A stretch of 64,000 bases of DNA. Source: Emcibacter sp048269205. GTDB taxonomy: Bacteria; Pseudomonadota; Alphaproteobacteria; Sphingomonadales; Emcibacteraceae. Each line of letters begins with the position of its first letter. Position 1 is the first letter of the stretch. The notes under the pieces were generated by a model. That model saw only the letters and a program-made list of their open reading frames with translations, had not been told where the DNA came from and did no database searches. The DNA lies in assembly GCF_048269205.1 (NCBI RefSeq), contig NZ_JBLXJC010000002.1, positions 620,001 to 684,000 on the forward strand. Reading direction: 5' to 3'. Below are positions 8,628 to 16,791 of this stretch, one piece after another. The translations under genes and the position numbers were made by a program.

Positions 8628-9236
8628 GTGTACCGCAGCCGCACGTCCAATAGTGAACTTGACCAGTTGATCCAGCTTCTCAGCAAGCTGCCCGGCTTTG
8701 GTCCCCGTTCCGCACGCCGCGCGGTCCTGCAACTGGTCAAGAAAAAGGACACGTTGATGAAACCGCTGGCGTCCAGCCTGGCCAGCGTCGCGGAACATGT
8801 CCATCCCTGCTCCACCTGCGGCAATCTTGATGTCTCCGACCCCTGTCACATCTGTGAAGACGAACGCAGGGACCAGAGCACCATCTGCGTCATTGAAGAG
8901 GTGGCTGACCTCTGGGCCCTGGAACGGGCCGGAAGCTATCGCGGCCTCTATCATGTGATCGGCGGCACCCTGTCCGCCCTTGACGGGGTGGGCCCGGACG
9001 ACCTCAATATATCCGGCCTGGTCGAACGGGCCGGGGAAGAGGCGGTGAAAGAAATCATCGTCGCCACAAATGCGACCGTCGACGGACAGACGACAGCTCA
9101 TTACATCACCGACCGGCTGAAGAACAGCGGGGTCACGGTCTCGCGCCTCGCCCACGGCGTACCGGTGGGCGGAGAGCTGGATTATCTGGATGACGGCACC
9201 CTGACCACGGCCCTCAATTCACGACAGCCTTTCTAG
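8628..9236 (+). CDS. recR: Recombination protein RecR
   Basis: RecR acts with RecF and RecO to load RecA on gapped DNA. The 202-residue protein has the N-terminal helix-hairpin-helix (LSKLPGFGPRSARR, about residues 19-32), a zinc finger (CSTCG at about 62, then CHICEDERR), and a Toprim domain (ICVIEEVADLWALERAG, then YHVIGGTLSALDGVGPDDL). The start is the GTG at 8628, which gives the standard length. It follows ybaB closely and precedes a GFA-domain gene by 9 bp, so they are probably one transcript. Confidence 0.96.
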   Translation: MYRSRTSNSELDQLIQLLSKLPGFGPRSARRAVLQLVKKKDTLMKPLASSLASVAEHVHPCSTCGNLDVSDPCHICEDERRDQSTICVIEEVADLWALERAGSYRGLYHVIGGTLSALDGVGPDDLNISGLVERAGEEAVKEIIVATNATVDGQTTAHYITDRLKNSGVTVSRLAHGVPVGGELDYLDDGTLTTALNSRQPF

Positions 9237-9245
9237 GAATAAATT

Positions 9246-9623
9246 ATGAAACACCAGGGTTCCTGCCATTGCGGCGCGGTCAGTTTTGAAGTTGAGGCCC
9301 CGGCGGTCATTGATGCCGTGCGCTGTAACTGCTCCATGTGTTCCATGACCGGCTTTGTGCACCTTATCGTGCCCGGGAAAAATTTCACCCTCCAAAGCGG
9401 CGCTGATAGAATCACCACCTACAGCTTCAATACCCATACCGCAAAACATACCTTCTGCAGCGTCTGCGGGGTGAAAAGCTTTTATACCCCGCGTTCCCAC
9501 CCGGACGGCTACAGTGTCAATGTGAACTGCCTGGACATGAGCACCGTCGAGGGCATCAATTACAGTGACTTTGACGGCGCCAACTGGGAAGCCAATATCG
9601 ACAGCCTGAAAGCCAAAGATTAA
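9246..9623 (+). CDS. GFA/CENP-V domain protein (glutathione-dependent formaldehyde-activating-like)
   Basis: A 125-residue protein of the GFA superfamily with the zinc-binding cysteine pattern CHCG (about residues 7-10), CNCSMC (about 29-34) and CSVCG (about 75-79). Founding members bind S-hydroxymethylglutathione or formaldehyde, but most small homologues are uncharacterised, so a formaldehyde role is not established. It lies 9 bp after recR and probably shares its transcript. Start ATG 9246 follows AGGAATAAATT. Its link with the formaldehyde- and methyl-releasing chemistry elsewhere in the window is only suggestive. Confidence 0.8.
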   Translation: MKHQGSCHCGAVSFEVEAPAVIDAVRCNCSMCSMTGFVHLIVPGKNFTLQSGADRITTYSFNTHTAKHTFCSVCGVKSFYTPRSHPDGYSVNVNCLDMSTVEGINYSDFDGANWEANIDSLKAKD

Positions 9624-9633
9624 CGTCCCGGCT

Positions 9634-9673
9634 AAAAAAAGAGGCCTCTCCCAGGGGACGGGGAGAAGCCTCA
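9634..9673 (-). terminator. Rho-independent terminator for rmuC
   Basis: A GC-rich hairpin (about 9641-9673, arms built on AGGC-TCTCCC and GGGAGAAGCCT) is followed on the minus strand by a run of seven T (9634-9640). It ends transcription of the minus-strand rmuC; on the plus strand it could weakly serve the GFA gene. Confidence 0.65.
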
Positions 9674-9680
9674 GACAGGG

Positions 9681-9724
9681 TGATTGTCACGTAACACGGG
9701 GGGCTGGTTCACCAGTGACAATCA
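9681..9724. repeat. 10-bp inverted repeat with 24-bp spacer
   Basis: TGATTGTCAC at 9681-9690 and GTGACAATCA at 9715-9724 are perfect reverse complements. It could form an RNA hairpin in the tail of either convergent transcript; there is no T run after it. The function is unknown. Confidence 0.6.
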
Positions 9725-9799
9725 GGTTGCGGATAAACGGGAACCAGACGCAAAACCCGTTATATAATCCAAAGGTTAATAAAGTGTATTCGAATATAC

Positions 9800-10993
9800 T
9801 TATTCTTTATCCAGTTGAGAATTTGCCGTTTCCAGCACTGCCTCGGCGCTCTCACCTTCTTCCAATTGCAGGGATTCGATCTTTTCAGCGCGGGAGGTGA
9901 TCTTGCGGGTCGAGGTGGAAATATCGGCGATATCCTTTTCCGCCTGCTGAAAATGACGCTGCAGATTGTCGACGCGTTTATCGAGACGATCCACATCGGT
10001 CAGCAGGGTGGTGACCTCTTTCTGGATCACCCCGGCCTGTTCCCGCATGCGGGCGTCTTTTAGTACCGCGCGCACCGTATTCAGCGTCGCCATCAAGGTG
10101 GTCGGGCTGACAATCCAGACCTTGGCCCGGTAGCTTTCTTCGACAAGTTCCGGGAAAGTGGCGTGCAGTTCCGCATAGATGGCTTCGCTGGGCAGGAACA
10201 TGAGCGCTGATTCCGCCGTCTCGCCGTTGAGGATATATTTTTCCGAGATGTCCTTCACATGCTTGCGGATCGCGGTGCGGAAGGCGGCCACCGCCTGTTT
10301 GACCTGGGCTTCCCCGTCCGCATTGCGCAGCAGGTGATAGCTTTCCAGGGGAAATTTGGCATCGACCACGATGGACCCCGGCGGGTTGGGCAGTTTAATC
10401 AGGCAGTCAGCCCGCTTGCCGTTACTCAGCGTTTCCTGGAAACCATAGGCATTGGGCGGCAGAATGCCGGTCACCAGGTCATTAAGCTGCACCTCGCCGA
10501 AGGCGCCCCGGGCCTGCTTGTTGGAAAGAATATCCTGCAGACCGACCATCTGGCCGGAAAGCTCGGTGATATTCTTCTGGGCCTCGTCGATGACGGCGAG
10601 CCGGGTTTTAAGATCACTCAGGCTGTCGGTAGTATTCTTGCTGGTTTTCTCCAGGCTTTCGCCCATGCGCTGGCTGACCTTGTCGAGCCGTTCCTCCAGC
10701 GTCCGGGTCAGTTCCGCCTGTCCCTTGGCGCCGGCTTCGGAGATCTGTGCAAGCCGTCCTTCCAGCGCCGACTGGGACTGCATCATGCGCATAAGAGATT
10801 CCTGGGCGCGAGCCTCGGCCTCCTGCTGCCTCTGTCGTTCCTGCGCAAGCTGCGCCTGCAGGGCCGCCGTGCGACGACCGGCAAGCCAGAAGCCAATCAG
10901 CACCGCTAACAGGCAGAAAAGCCCTGCGCCTCCTGCAATAAGATGTGTTTCGGTCAAGACCACCCCTGAACTTCCTTCGCTTTTGCTTATCAC
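9800..10993 (-). CDS. rmuC: DNA recombination protein RmuC
   Basis: RmuC is a putative nuclease-fold protein that limits DNA inversions at short repeats. The 397-residue protein has one N-terminal membrane helix (about residues 17-38, AGGAGLFCLLAVLIGFWLAG), a long coiled coil rich in Gln/Glu/Arg (about 40-130), and the RmuC domain with GAFGEVQLNDLV, LPPNAYGFQETLSNGKRADC and VDAKFPLESY. The C terminus returns to coiled coil. It is divergent from def. The residue pattern IVDAKFPLE matches the restriction-endonuclease-like core. Confidence 0.93.
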   Translation of the reverse strand: MISKSEGSSGVVLTETHLIAGGAGLFCLLAVLIGFWLAGRRTAALQAQLAQERQRQQEAEARAQESLMRMMQSQSALEGRLAQISEAGAKGQAELTRTLEERLDKVSQRMGESLEKTSKNTTDSLSDLKTRLAVIDEAQKNITELSGQMVGLQDILSNKQARGAFGEVQLNDLVTGILPPNAYGFQETLSNGKRADCLIKLPNPPGSIVVDAKFPLESYHLLRNADGEAQVKQAVAAFRTAIRKHVKDISEKYILNGETAESALMFLPSEAIYAELHATFPELVEESYRAKVWIVSPTTLMATLNTVRAVLKDARMREQAGVIQKEVTTLLTDVDRLDKRVDNLQRHFQQAEKDIADISTSTRKITSRAEKIESLQLEEGESAEAVLETANSQLDKE

Positions 10994-11056
10994 TTGACGT
11001 TGCGTCTTTCACATATTACCTACCAGATAGAACATTTAAAGATAAGAATAGTGAAG

Positions 11057-11572
11057 ATGGCCATATTACCAATTGTAACAGTTCCCGATCCCATGCTGAA
11101 ATTCACCTCTGAGCCGGTGGAGAAAGTGGATGACGAACTGCGCTCTTTCATGGATGACATGCTGGACACCATGTATGACGCGCCCGGCATCGGTCTTGCC
11201 GCCATTCAGGTGGGCCGCCCGATCCGGGTTCTGGTGATTGATCTGGCCCGGGACGACGAAGATCCCAACCCGCAGTATTTCATCAACCCGGACATCTATT
11301 GGACCTCGGAAGAAATGGGCGTCTATAACGAGGGCTGCCTGTCCGTGCCCGAACAATATGCGGAAGTGGAACGCCCCGCCGAATGCAAGGTCCGGTTCCT
11401 GGATTATAATGGCACCGAACAGGATATTCATTGCACCGGCCTTCTGGCCACCTGTATCCAGCACGAAATGGATCACCTGAACGGCATTCTCTTTGTCGAC
11501 CACCTGTCCAGGCTGAAACGGGATATGATCGTCAAAAGGGTCAAAAAAATGGTGCGCGATCACGCACTTTGA
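11057..11572 (+). CDS. def: Peptide deformylase
   Basis: Removes the N-formyl group from new proteins, using a catalytic metal. All three motifs are present in 171 residues: GIGLAAIQVG (about residue 45), EGCLSVP (about 94) with the metal-binding Cys, and QHEMDHLNG (about 137) with the two metal-binding His and catalytic Glu. I chose ATG 11057 (MAILPIVTVPDPMLK) as the usual family start; an upstream extension of 21 residues is open but unlikely. It is followed by fmt, the enzyme that adds the formyl group to initiator tRNA, in the usual order. Confidence 0.96.
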   Translation: MAILPIVTVPDPMLKFTSEPVEKVDDELRSFMDDMLDTMYDAPGIGLAAIQVGRPIRVLVIDLARDDEDPNPQYFINPDIYWTSEEMGVYNEGCLSVPEQYAEVERPAECKVRFLDYNGTEQDIHCTGLLATCIQHEMDHLNGILFVDHLSRLKRDMIVKRVKKMVRDHAL

Positions 11573-11595
11573 TTTTTCAGAAAGGGGAAATCCCC

Positions 11596-12522
11596 ATGGC
11601 GACGCCGCTCCGACTTGCCTTTATGGGCACCCCCGATTTTTCCGTTCCCACCCTGCGCGCCCTGATCGAGGCCGGACATGAGGTGGTGGCCTCCTACAGC
11701 CAGCCGCCAAGCCGTTCGGGCCGCGGCAAGAAGGAACGCCCCTCCCCGGTTCACAAATTTGCCGAGGAACTGGGCATTCCCGTCTTTACCCCCACAAGCC
11801 TGAAATCGGAAGAAGAACAGCAGAAATTTGCAGCCCTTGACCTGGATGTCGCCGTGGTGGTGGCTTACGGTCTGTTGCTGCCCAAGGCCATCCTTGAGGT
11901 CCCGCGGCTTGGATGCGTAAATGTGCATGCCAGTCTGCTGCCCCGCTGGCGCGGTGCCGCCCCCATACACCGGGCCGTCATGGCCGGGGATACAGAAACC
12001 GGTGTCGATATCATGATGATGGAGGAAGGGCTGGACACAGGTCCGGTGCTGCTGGAGAAACGCCTTCCCATCCAGCCGGAGGATACCACCGGCAGCCTGC
12101 ACGACCAGCTTGCCGCCCTTGGTGCCGAGGCAATTGTTCCCGCTCTTGAGGGGCTCGCGGATGGAAGCCTCAGTCCCCGCCCGCAGGGCGAGGACGGCGT
12201 CACCTACGCCAAAAAGATTGACAAGGCCGAGGCCCGCATCGACTGGACCCGCCCGGCAGAAGAACTCCGTAATCATATCCACGGGCTCAGCCCTTTTCCC
12301 GGCGCCTGGTGCGAGGTAGATGGCGAAAGACTTAAGCTTCTGGAAGCGGAAGTCACCGACGGCAGCGGCACCCCCGGCGAAGTCATTTCCGATCACCTAT
12401 CCGTCGCTTGCGGCACCGGCGCCTTGAAAATCCTGAAGGCCCAGCGGGCCGGAAAGGGGCCGATGACAACGAATGACCTACTGCGCGGTTTCCCGATCCC
12501 CAAAGGAACGGTTCTCACATGA
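11596..12522 (+). CDS. fmt: Methionyl-tRNA formyltransferase
   Basis: Transfers formyl from 10-formyl-tetrahydrofolate to methionyl-initiator tRNA. The 308-residue protein shows the Rossmann start LAFMGTPDFSVPTLRAL, the substrate loop SRSGRGKKERPSPVH, the catalytic NVHASLLPRWRGAAPI (about residue 110) and the LDTGPVL motif with catalytic Asp (about 145), then the OB-type C-terminal domain. Start is ATG 11596, preceded by AGAAAGGGGAAA. The stop overlaps the truA start by ATGA, so def-fmt-truA is a tight operon. Confidence 0.97.
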   Translation: MATPLRLAFMGTPDFSVPTLRALIEAGHEVVASYSQPPSRSGRGKKERPSPVHKFAEELGIPVFTPTSLKSEEEQQKFAALDLDVAVVVAYGLLLPKAILEVPRLGCVNVHASLLPRWRGAAPIHRAVMAGDTETGVDIMMMEEGLDTGPVLLEKRLPIQPEDTTGSLHDQLAALGAEAIVPALEGLADGSLSPRPQGEDGVTYAKKIDKAEARIDWTRPAEELRNHIHGLSPFPGAWCEVDGERLKLLEAEVTDGSGTPGEVISDHLSVACGTGALKILKAQRAGKGPMTTNDLLRGFPIPKGTVLT

Positions 12523-13283
12523 CCGTCCTCACCCGCTATAAACTGGTCATTGAATTTGACGGCACCGGCCTTGTCGGCTGGCAATATCAGGACAATGGTC
12601 CCTCGGTGCAGGGCCTTCTGGAAGAAGCGACACAGAAATTCTGCCGCGACTATGATCCGGAAGAAAACCGCTTTTATGCCGCCGGGCGCACCGATGCGGG
12701 TGTGCATGCCCTGGGCATGGTGGTCCATGTGGACCTGCCCCGCGATGATGATCCCTACAAGGTGATGAGCGGCATAAACTTTCACCTGAACAGGGGCCCG
12801 GTCGCCGTCCTGTCGGCAGAGAAAGCCCCGGAAGATTTCCATGCCCGCTTTTCGGCACTCAAGCGCTACTATCGTTATCATATCATTTGCCGGGAAGCGC
12901 CGCTGACCCTGCAGAAACACCGGGCCTGGCGGGTGCGGGAGAAGCTGGATATTGATACCATGCGGGAAGCGGCCAGCCACCTGATCGGCAAACATGACTT
13001 CACCACCTTTCGCAGCGTCCAGTGTCAGTCGGAAAGCCCGGTCAAGACGCTGGATACGCTGGAAGTTATCGAAGCCGGGGAACATGTCTATATCGACTGT
13101 TCCGCTCGTTCCTTCCTGCATCATCAGGTGAGGAGCATGGTCGGATGCCTCTATTATGTGGGCAAGGGCAAATGGACGCCCGATGACATGAAAGATGCGC
13201 TTGAAGCGGCAGACCGCAGCGCCCTGGGCTTTAACGCCCCGCCGGACGGACTTTACTTCGTGAAAGTGGATTATCCGGACTGA
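12519..13283 (+). CDS. truA: tRNA pseudouridine(38-40) synthase
   Basis: Forms pseudouridine in the anticodon arm of many tRNAs. The 254-residue protein contains the catalytic motif AAGRTDAGVHALG (Asp about residue 56), the N-terminal IEFDGTGLVGWQ, and FLHHQVRSMVG near the C terminus. Its ATG overlaps the fmt stop (ATGA), indicating coupled translation. It is convergent, one base apart, with the membrane protein gene on the minus strand. Confidence 0.96.
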   Translation: MTVLTRYKLVIEFDGTGLVGWQYQDNGPSVQGLLEEATQKFCRDYDPEENRFYAAGRTDAGVHALGMVVHVDLPRDDDPYKVMSGINFHLNRGPVAVLSAEKAPEDFHARFSALKRYYRYHIICREAPLTLQKHRAWRVREKLDIDTMREAASHLIGKHDFTTFRSVQCQSESPVKTLDTLEVIEAGEHVYIDCSARSFLHHQVRSMVGCLYYVGKGKWTPDDMKDALEAADRSALGFNAPPDGLYFVKVDYPD

Positions 13284-13284
13284 T

Positions 13285-13908
13285 TTACCCGGATAGCGCC
13301 GCTGTCTGAGTCAGTTTTTCAAAATATTCCGGAGTGATCAGCCGCAGCAGGAGCATATCCACCAGCAGCATCGCCAGTTGCTGGAACAACAGAACGCCGA
13401 CTGCCAACCAACCGCTGATCCTCAAGGACTCCCTGAAGACGAACCAGCGATAGAGATAGATATAACCGGCGATCAGCAGGGAAACCAGCACCCCGACATC
13501 CTGTCCAATGGTGCCCCCGACAATGATCAGGGAAAGCGGCAGGGAAATCGCGTAAATAATAACTGTGGACCAGTTATAGGCGATAATCATCGGCGCATAA
13601 TTGGCGTCCAGCTTCATATAGCGAAGGAAATAGATCATGATAAAGGCGGTAAGAGGCAGATGGATCAGGTAACTGATCACCGACGGCCAGAACGTACTGG
13701 GAATACCCGCCTGTTCAGCCATGCCTTGCCCAATAAGGACCGGCAGAAAGGCCAGCGGCGCCGCCACCGCCATGGCCCAGAAGCTTTTCCAGAATCCCTC
13801 CGCCGAAAGATCAAGCATCTGCATGCCGCGACCGTCAAACCGGGCAAGTGTCCAGACCGCTTTCAGGGAGGACAAAATAGCGTTTTCTGATTGATTTTCC
13901 TCAGACAT
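13285..13908 (-). CDS. Multi-pass membrane protein of unknown function
   Basis: A 207-residue protein with a cytosolic N terminus of about 45 residues and five likely membrane helices (for example SFWAMAVAAPLAFLPVLIG, VISYLIHLPLTAFIMIYFL, VIIYAISLPLSLIIVGG, VLVSLLIAGYIYLY and LAVGVLLFQQLAMLLVDMLL). The layout resembles Yip1-like alphaproteobacterial membrane proteins, but I cannot assign a function. Its start overlaps the dapE stop by ATGA, so it is the last gene of the dapD-dapE transcript; this position is the only functional hint. Confidence 0.75.
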   Translation of the reverse strand: MSEENQSENAILSSLKAVWTLARFDGRGMQMLDLSAEGFWKSFWAMAVAAPLAFLPVLIGQGMAEQAGIPSTFWPSVISYLIHLPLTAFIMIYFLRYMKLDANYAPMIIAYNWSTVIIYAISLPLSLIIVGGTIGQDVGVLVSLLIAGYIYLYRWFVFRESLRISGWLAVGVLLFQQLAMLLVDMLLLRLITPEYFEKLTQTAALSG

Positions 13909-15062
13909 CAGTCCCCCATCCGGAAAAACCGTGTCAGGATTTCCGTATAAATATCCGCCAGTTGCTCGATATCCTCGACCCGGACCCGTTCATCAACCTT
14001 GTGCATGGTCTGGCTCACCAGACCGAATTCGGACACCGGGCAATAATCCTTGATAAAGCGGGCATCGGACGTGCCGCCAGTGGTGCTGAGTTCCGGTCTG
14101 ATGCCGGTCACTTTCTCCACCGCCCCGGTTATCAAATCACTGAGCACGCCGGGCGGTGTCAGAAAGGCATCGCCGGACGCCACCATGTCCAGGTCAACTT
14201 CGCCGCCCACATCGTCACAGACAGAACGGATCCAGTCCTTAAGCCCGTCAATACTCTGCTCGTTATTAAAACGGATATTGAAGCGGGCCTCGGCCTCGGC
14301 CGGGATCACATTGCTGGCCTCATTGCCCACATCAATGGTCACCACCTCCAGGTTACTGGGCTGGAAATGCGGGTTACCGTCATCCAGTTTCCGGCTGGTC
14401 AGCCGGTGCAAAATTTCGATGAGCCGCGGGATCGGGTTGTCGGCCAGATGGGGATAGGCCACATGACCCTGGATGCCTTTAACCACGAGCCTGGTATTCA
14501 GGCTGCCGCGCCGGCCGATTTTGGCCATTTCGCCGAGCTTTGTCGGATTGGTCGGCTCACCCACCAGACAGTAATCCAGCTTTTCGCCTTTTTCTTCAAG
14601 CCATTGCAGCATCTTGATGGTGCCGTTAATGGCGGGTCCTTCCTCATCACCGGTGATCAGGAAGCTGATGGACCCCTTCAGTGGGCCACTCTCCAGCAGG
14701 CGGGAAACTGCTGCCACAAAGGCTGCGATCGCGCCTTTCATATCCGCCGCACCGCGCCCGGTCAGCCAGCCATCCTTTACCTCGCCGGCAAAGGGGTCAA
14801 CGGACCAGTCCGCTTCGGCGCCCACCGGCACCACATCGGTGTGACCGGCGAAACAGAAATTGGGCGCCTCGGAACCATAACGGGCATAGAGATTGTCCAC
14901 ATCCGGTGTGCCCGGCTCGCTGAACGGCAGCCGGGTGCAGATAAAGCCAAGCGCCGTCAGTTTCTGTTCCAGCACATCCAGCGCCCCCGCATCGGCAGGG
15001 GTGATACTGGGACAGCGGATCAGGTCCCGGGTAAATTCTACCGGATTGACAATCTCAACCAA
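13908..15062 (-). CDS. dapE: Succinyl-diaminopimelate desuccinylase
   Basis: Hydrolyses N-succinyl-LL-diaminopimelate to LL-diaminopimelate in lysine and peptidoglycan synthesis. The 384-residue M20 metallohydrolase shows FAGHTDVVPVG (metal His, about residue 72), GRGAADMKG (bridging Asp), TGDEEGPA (catalytic and metal Glu) and the downstream dimerisation domain. The start appears to be TTG at 15062: it sits one base after the dapD stop and yields the family N terminus NPVEFTRDLIRCPSITPADA, and no ATG or GTG lies nearby in frame. A weak start fits translation coupled to dapD. Confidence 0.95.
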   Translation of the reverse strand: MVEIVNPVEFTRDLIRCPSITPADAGALDVLEQKLTALGFICTRLPFSEPGTPDVDNLYARYGSEAPNFCFAGHTDVVPVGAEADWSVDPFAGEVKDGWLTGRGAADMKGAIAAFVAAVSRLLESGPLKGSISFLITGDEEGPAINGTIKMLQWLEEKGEKLDYCLVGEPTNPTKLGEMAKIGRRGSLNTRLVVKGIQGHVAYPHLADNPIPRLIEILHRLTSRKLDDGNPHFQPSNLEVVTIDVGNEASNVIPAEAEARFNIRFNNEQSIDGLKDWIRSVCDDVGGEVDLDMVASGDAFLTPPGVLSDLITGAVEKVTGIRPELSTTGGTSDARFIKDYCPVSEFGLVSQTMHKVDERVRVEDIEQLADIYTEILTRFFRMGD

Positions 15063-15063
15063 A

Positions 15064-15906
15064 TCAGTCCCTCAGAAGCTCATTGATGGAGGTTTTGGAG
15101 CGGGTGCGCTCATCCACACGCTTGACGATGATAGCGGCGGCCAGGTTCGGACCCGGTGTGCCGTCAGCCAGCGGCTTGCCCGGCAGGGTTCCGGGCACTA
15201 CCACACTGTATGCCGGCACCCGGCCGTACATGACTTCGCCGGTTTCCCGGTCAACGATCTTGGTGCTGGCACCAATGAAAACGCCCATGCTGAGTACTGC
15301 GCCTTCCTCAACGATCACGCCTTCAGCCACTTCGGAACGAGCACCGATAAAGCAGTTGTCCTCGATAATCACCGGACCGGCCTGAAGCGGCTCCAGAACA
15401 CCGCCGATGCCCACACCGCCGGAAATATGCACATTTTTTCCGATCTGCGCACATGAGCCGACCGTAGCCCAGGTATCCACCATGGTGCCTTCGTCCACAT
15501 AGGCGCCAAGATTGACAAAGGACGGCATCAACACCGTACCCGGTGCAATATAGGCGGAGCGGCGCACAACTGCCGAGGGCACAGCCCGGAAACCGGCGGC
15601 TTCGAATTCACCCTGACCCCAGCCGTCAAACTTGCTGGGCACCTTGTCATACCAGGAGGCATTGCCGGGGCCGCCCGAAATCACAGTCATGTCGTTGAGA
15701 CGGAAAGACAGCAGAACCGCCTTTTTCAGCCACTGGTGCACCACCCACTCGCCATTTTCCTTTGAAGCAACGCGGGCCTTGCCGCTGTCCAGAAGGTTCA
15801 GGGCTTCTTCCACCGCATCACGCATCTCGCCGGTGGTGGAGGCGTTCAATTCCGCACGATTTTCCCAGGCCTGCTCAATGACCTGTTCCAGAGACTTGTC
15901 CGTCAT
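15064..15906 (-). CDS. dapD: Tetrahydrodipicolinate N-succinyltransferase
   Basis: Transfers succinyl from succinyl-CoA to tetrahydrodipicolinate, the branch step of the succinylase lysine/DAP pathway. The 280-residue protein has an N-terminal helical domain followed by a left-handed beta-helix of hexapeptide repeats (SYIAPGTVLMPSFVNLGAYV, DTWATVGSCAQIGKNVHISG, and so on, about residues 105-240). I chose ATG 15906 (MTDKSLEQVIEQAWEN); an upstream in-frame start at 15933 adds nine atypical residues. dapE follows after one base. Confidence 0.96.
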   Translation of the reverse strand: MTDKSLEQVIEQAWENRAELNASTTGEMRDAVEEALNLLDSGKARVASKENGEWVVHQWLKKAVLLSFRLNDMTVISGGPGNASWYDKVPSKFDGWGQGEFEAAGFRAVPSAVVRRSAYIAPGTVLMPSFVNLGAYVDEGTMVDTWATVGSCAQIGKNVHISGGVGIGGVLEPLQAGPVIIEDNCFIGARSEVAEGVIVEEGAVLSMGVFIGASTKIVDRETGEVMYGRVPAYSVVVPGTLPGKPLADGTPGPNLAAAIIVKRVDERTRSKTSINELLRD

Positions 15907-15999
15907 ACTCAAAAATTCCCTAGGTTGTGGCACTTGTGGTTTGTTTACGGGCCAGACAATAACGATCCCGCCCCGGCTGTCAATGGTTCCCGGCCTTTG

Positions 16000-16680
16000 T
16001 CAGGCTTTTTGTTCAAGGCTCGCCGCAAGCTCCGAGAGCCAGCCCGTCAGGTCCCCGACCGTATAGTCAATATGCCCGTCGTCCATCCCCTCACGCGACC
16101 ACATCTGATGGGTCGGCACCCAGACGGTCGTCATGCCCGCTTCCCGGGCCGGGGCCAGATTGCGGGCGATATCCTCTACCATGACCGACCTTTCGGCATT
16201 AACTCCCGTGTGCTCGATCATTTTCCGGAAACTTTCCCGGTCCGGCTTCGGTGTGAATCCGGCCTGACGGATGTCAAAAATATCCTCGAAATGATCCCGG
16301 ATACCAATCCGGTCCAGCACCTTCTCCGCATAGGGGGTGTCCGCATTGGTGTAAATCACCTTCCGGCCCGGCAAACTCTCCAGCGCACCGGCCAGTTTCC
16401 TGTTTTCCTCCAGCCCGCTGAAATCCACATTATGGACAAAATCCAGAAACTCGTCCGGGGCAACGTCATGCTCACTCATCAGCCCCCTCAGCGTGGTACC
16501 ATGGGTTTTGAAAAAATGCTTCTGCAGGACGCGCGCTTCCTCTGGGCCCAGATTGAATTTCCCGGCAATGAACTCCCCCATGCGCCGGTCCACCTGATCA
16601 AAGAGATTGTTGGCCGCCGGATAGAGGGTGTTATCCAGATCAAAGACCCAATGTTCAAGCTCTGAAAGATCGAGAGTCAT
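16000..16680 (-). CDS. HAD-superfamily phosphatase, pyrimidine 5'-nucleotidase type
   Basis: A 226-residue HAD hydrolase. Motif I is VFDLDNTLYP (nucleophile Asp about residue 15), motif II is VIYTNAD (about 105), motif III the lysine in FTPKPDRESF and motif IV VMVEDIARNL. The NTLYP form and length match the SDT1/YjjG-like pyrimidine 5'-nucleotidase group, which dephosphorylates UMP/CMP or damaged nucleotides; the substrate is inferred. I chose ATG 16680; a longer in-frame start at 16749 lacks support. It lies downstream of the divergent GGDEF gene and close to dapD on the same strand. Confidence 0.85.
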   Translation of the reverse strand: MTLDLSELEHWVFDLDNTLYPAANNLFDQVDRRMGEFIAGKFNLGPEEARVLQKHFFKTHGTTLRGLMSEHDVAPDEFLDFVHNVDFSGLEENRKLAGALESLPGRKVIYTNADTPYAEKVLDRIGIRDHFEDIFDIRQAGFTPKPDRESFRKMIEHTGVNAERSVMVEDIARNLAPAREAGMTTVWVPTHQMWSREGMDDGHIDYTVGDLTGWLSELAASLEQKA

Positions 16681-16791
16681 TTTGTAATTTAGTCCTGTTT
16701 TTTCCCAATAAGTAAACCAGTTGTTAACGGCTTGGCCAGTATCATACATCCCTAATTTACAAGCGAATTCAGTAGGGTTTTCAAAGTAGTC

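Noticed and set aside
13962..15086. 374-codon frame opposite dapE
   Set aside because: Antisense shadow; dapE is certain from motifs and context.
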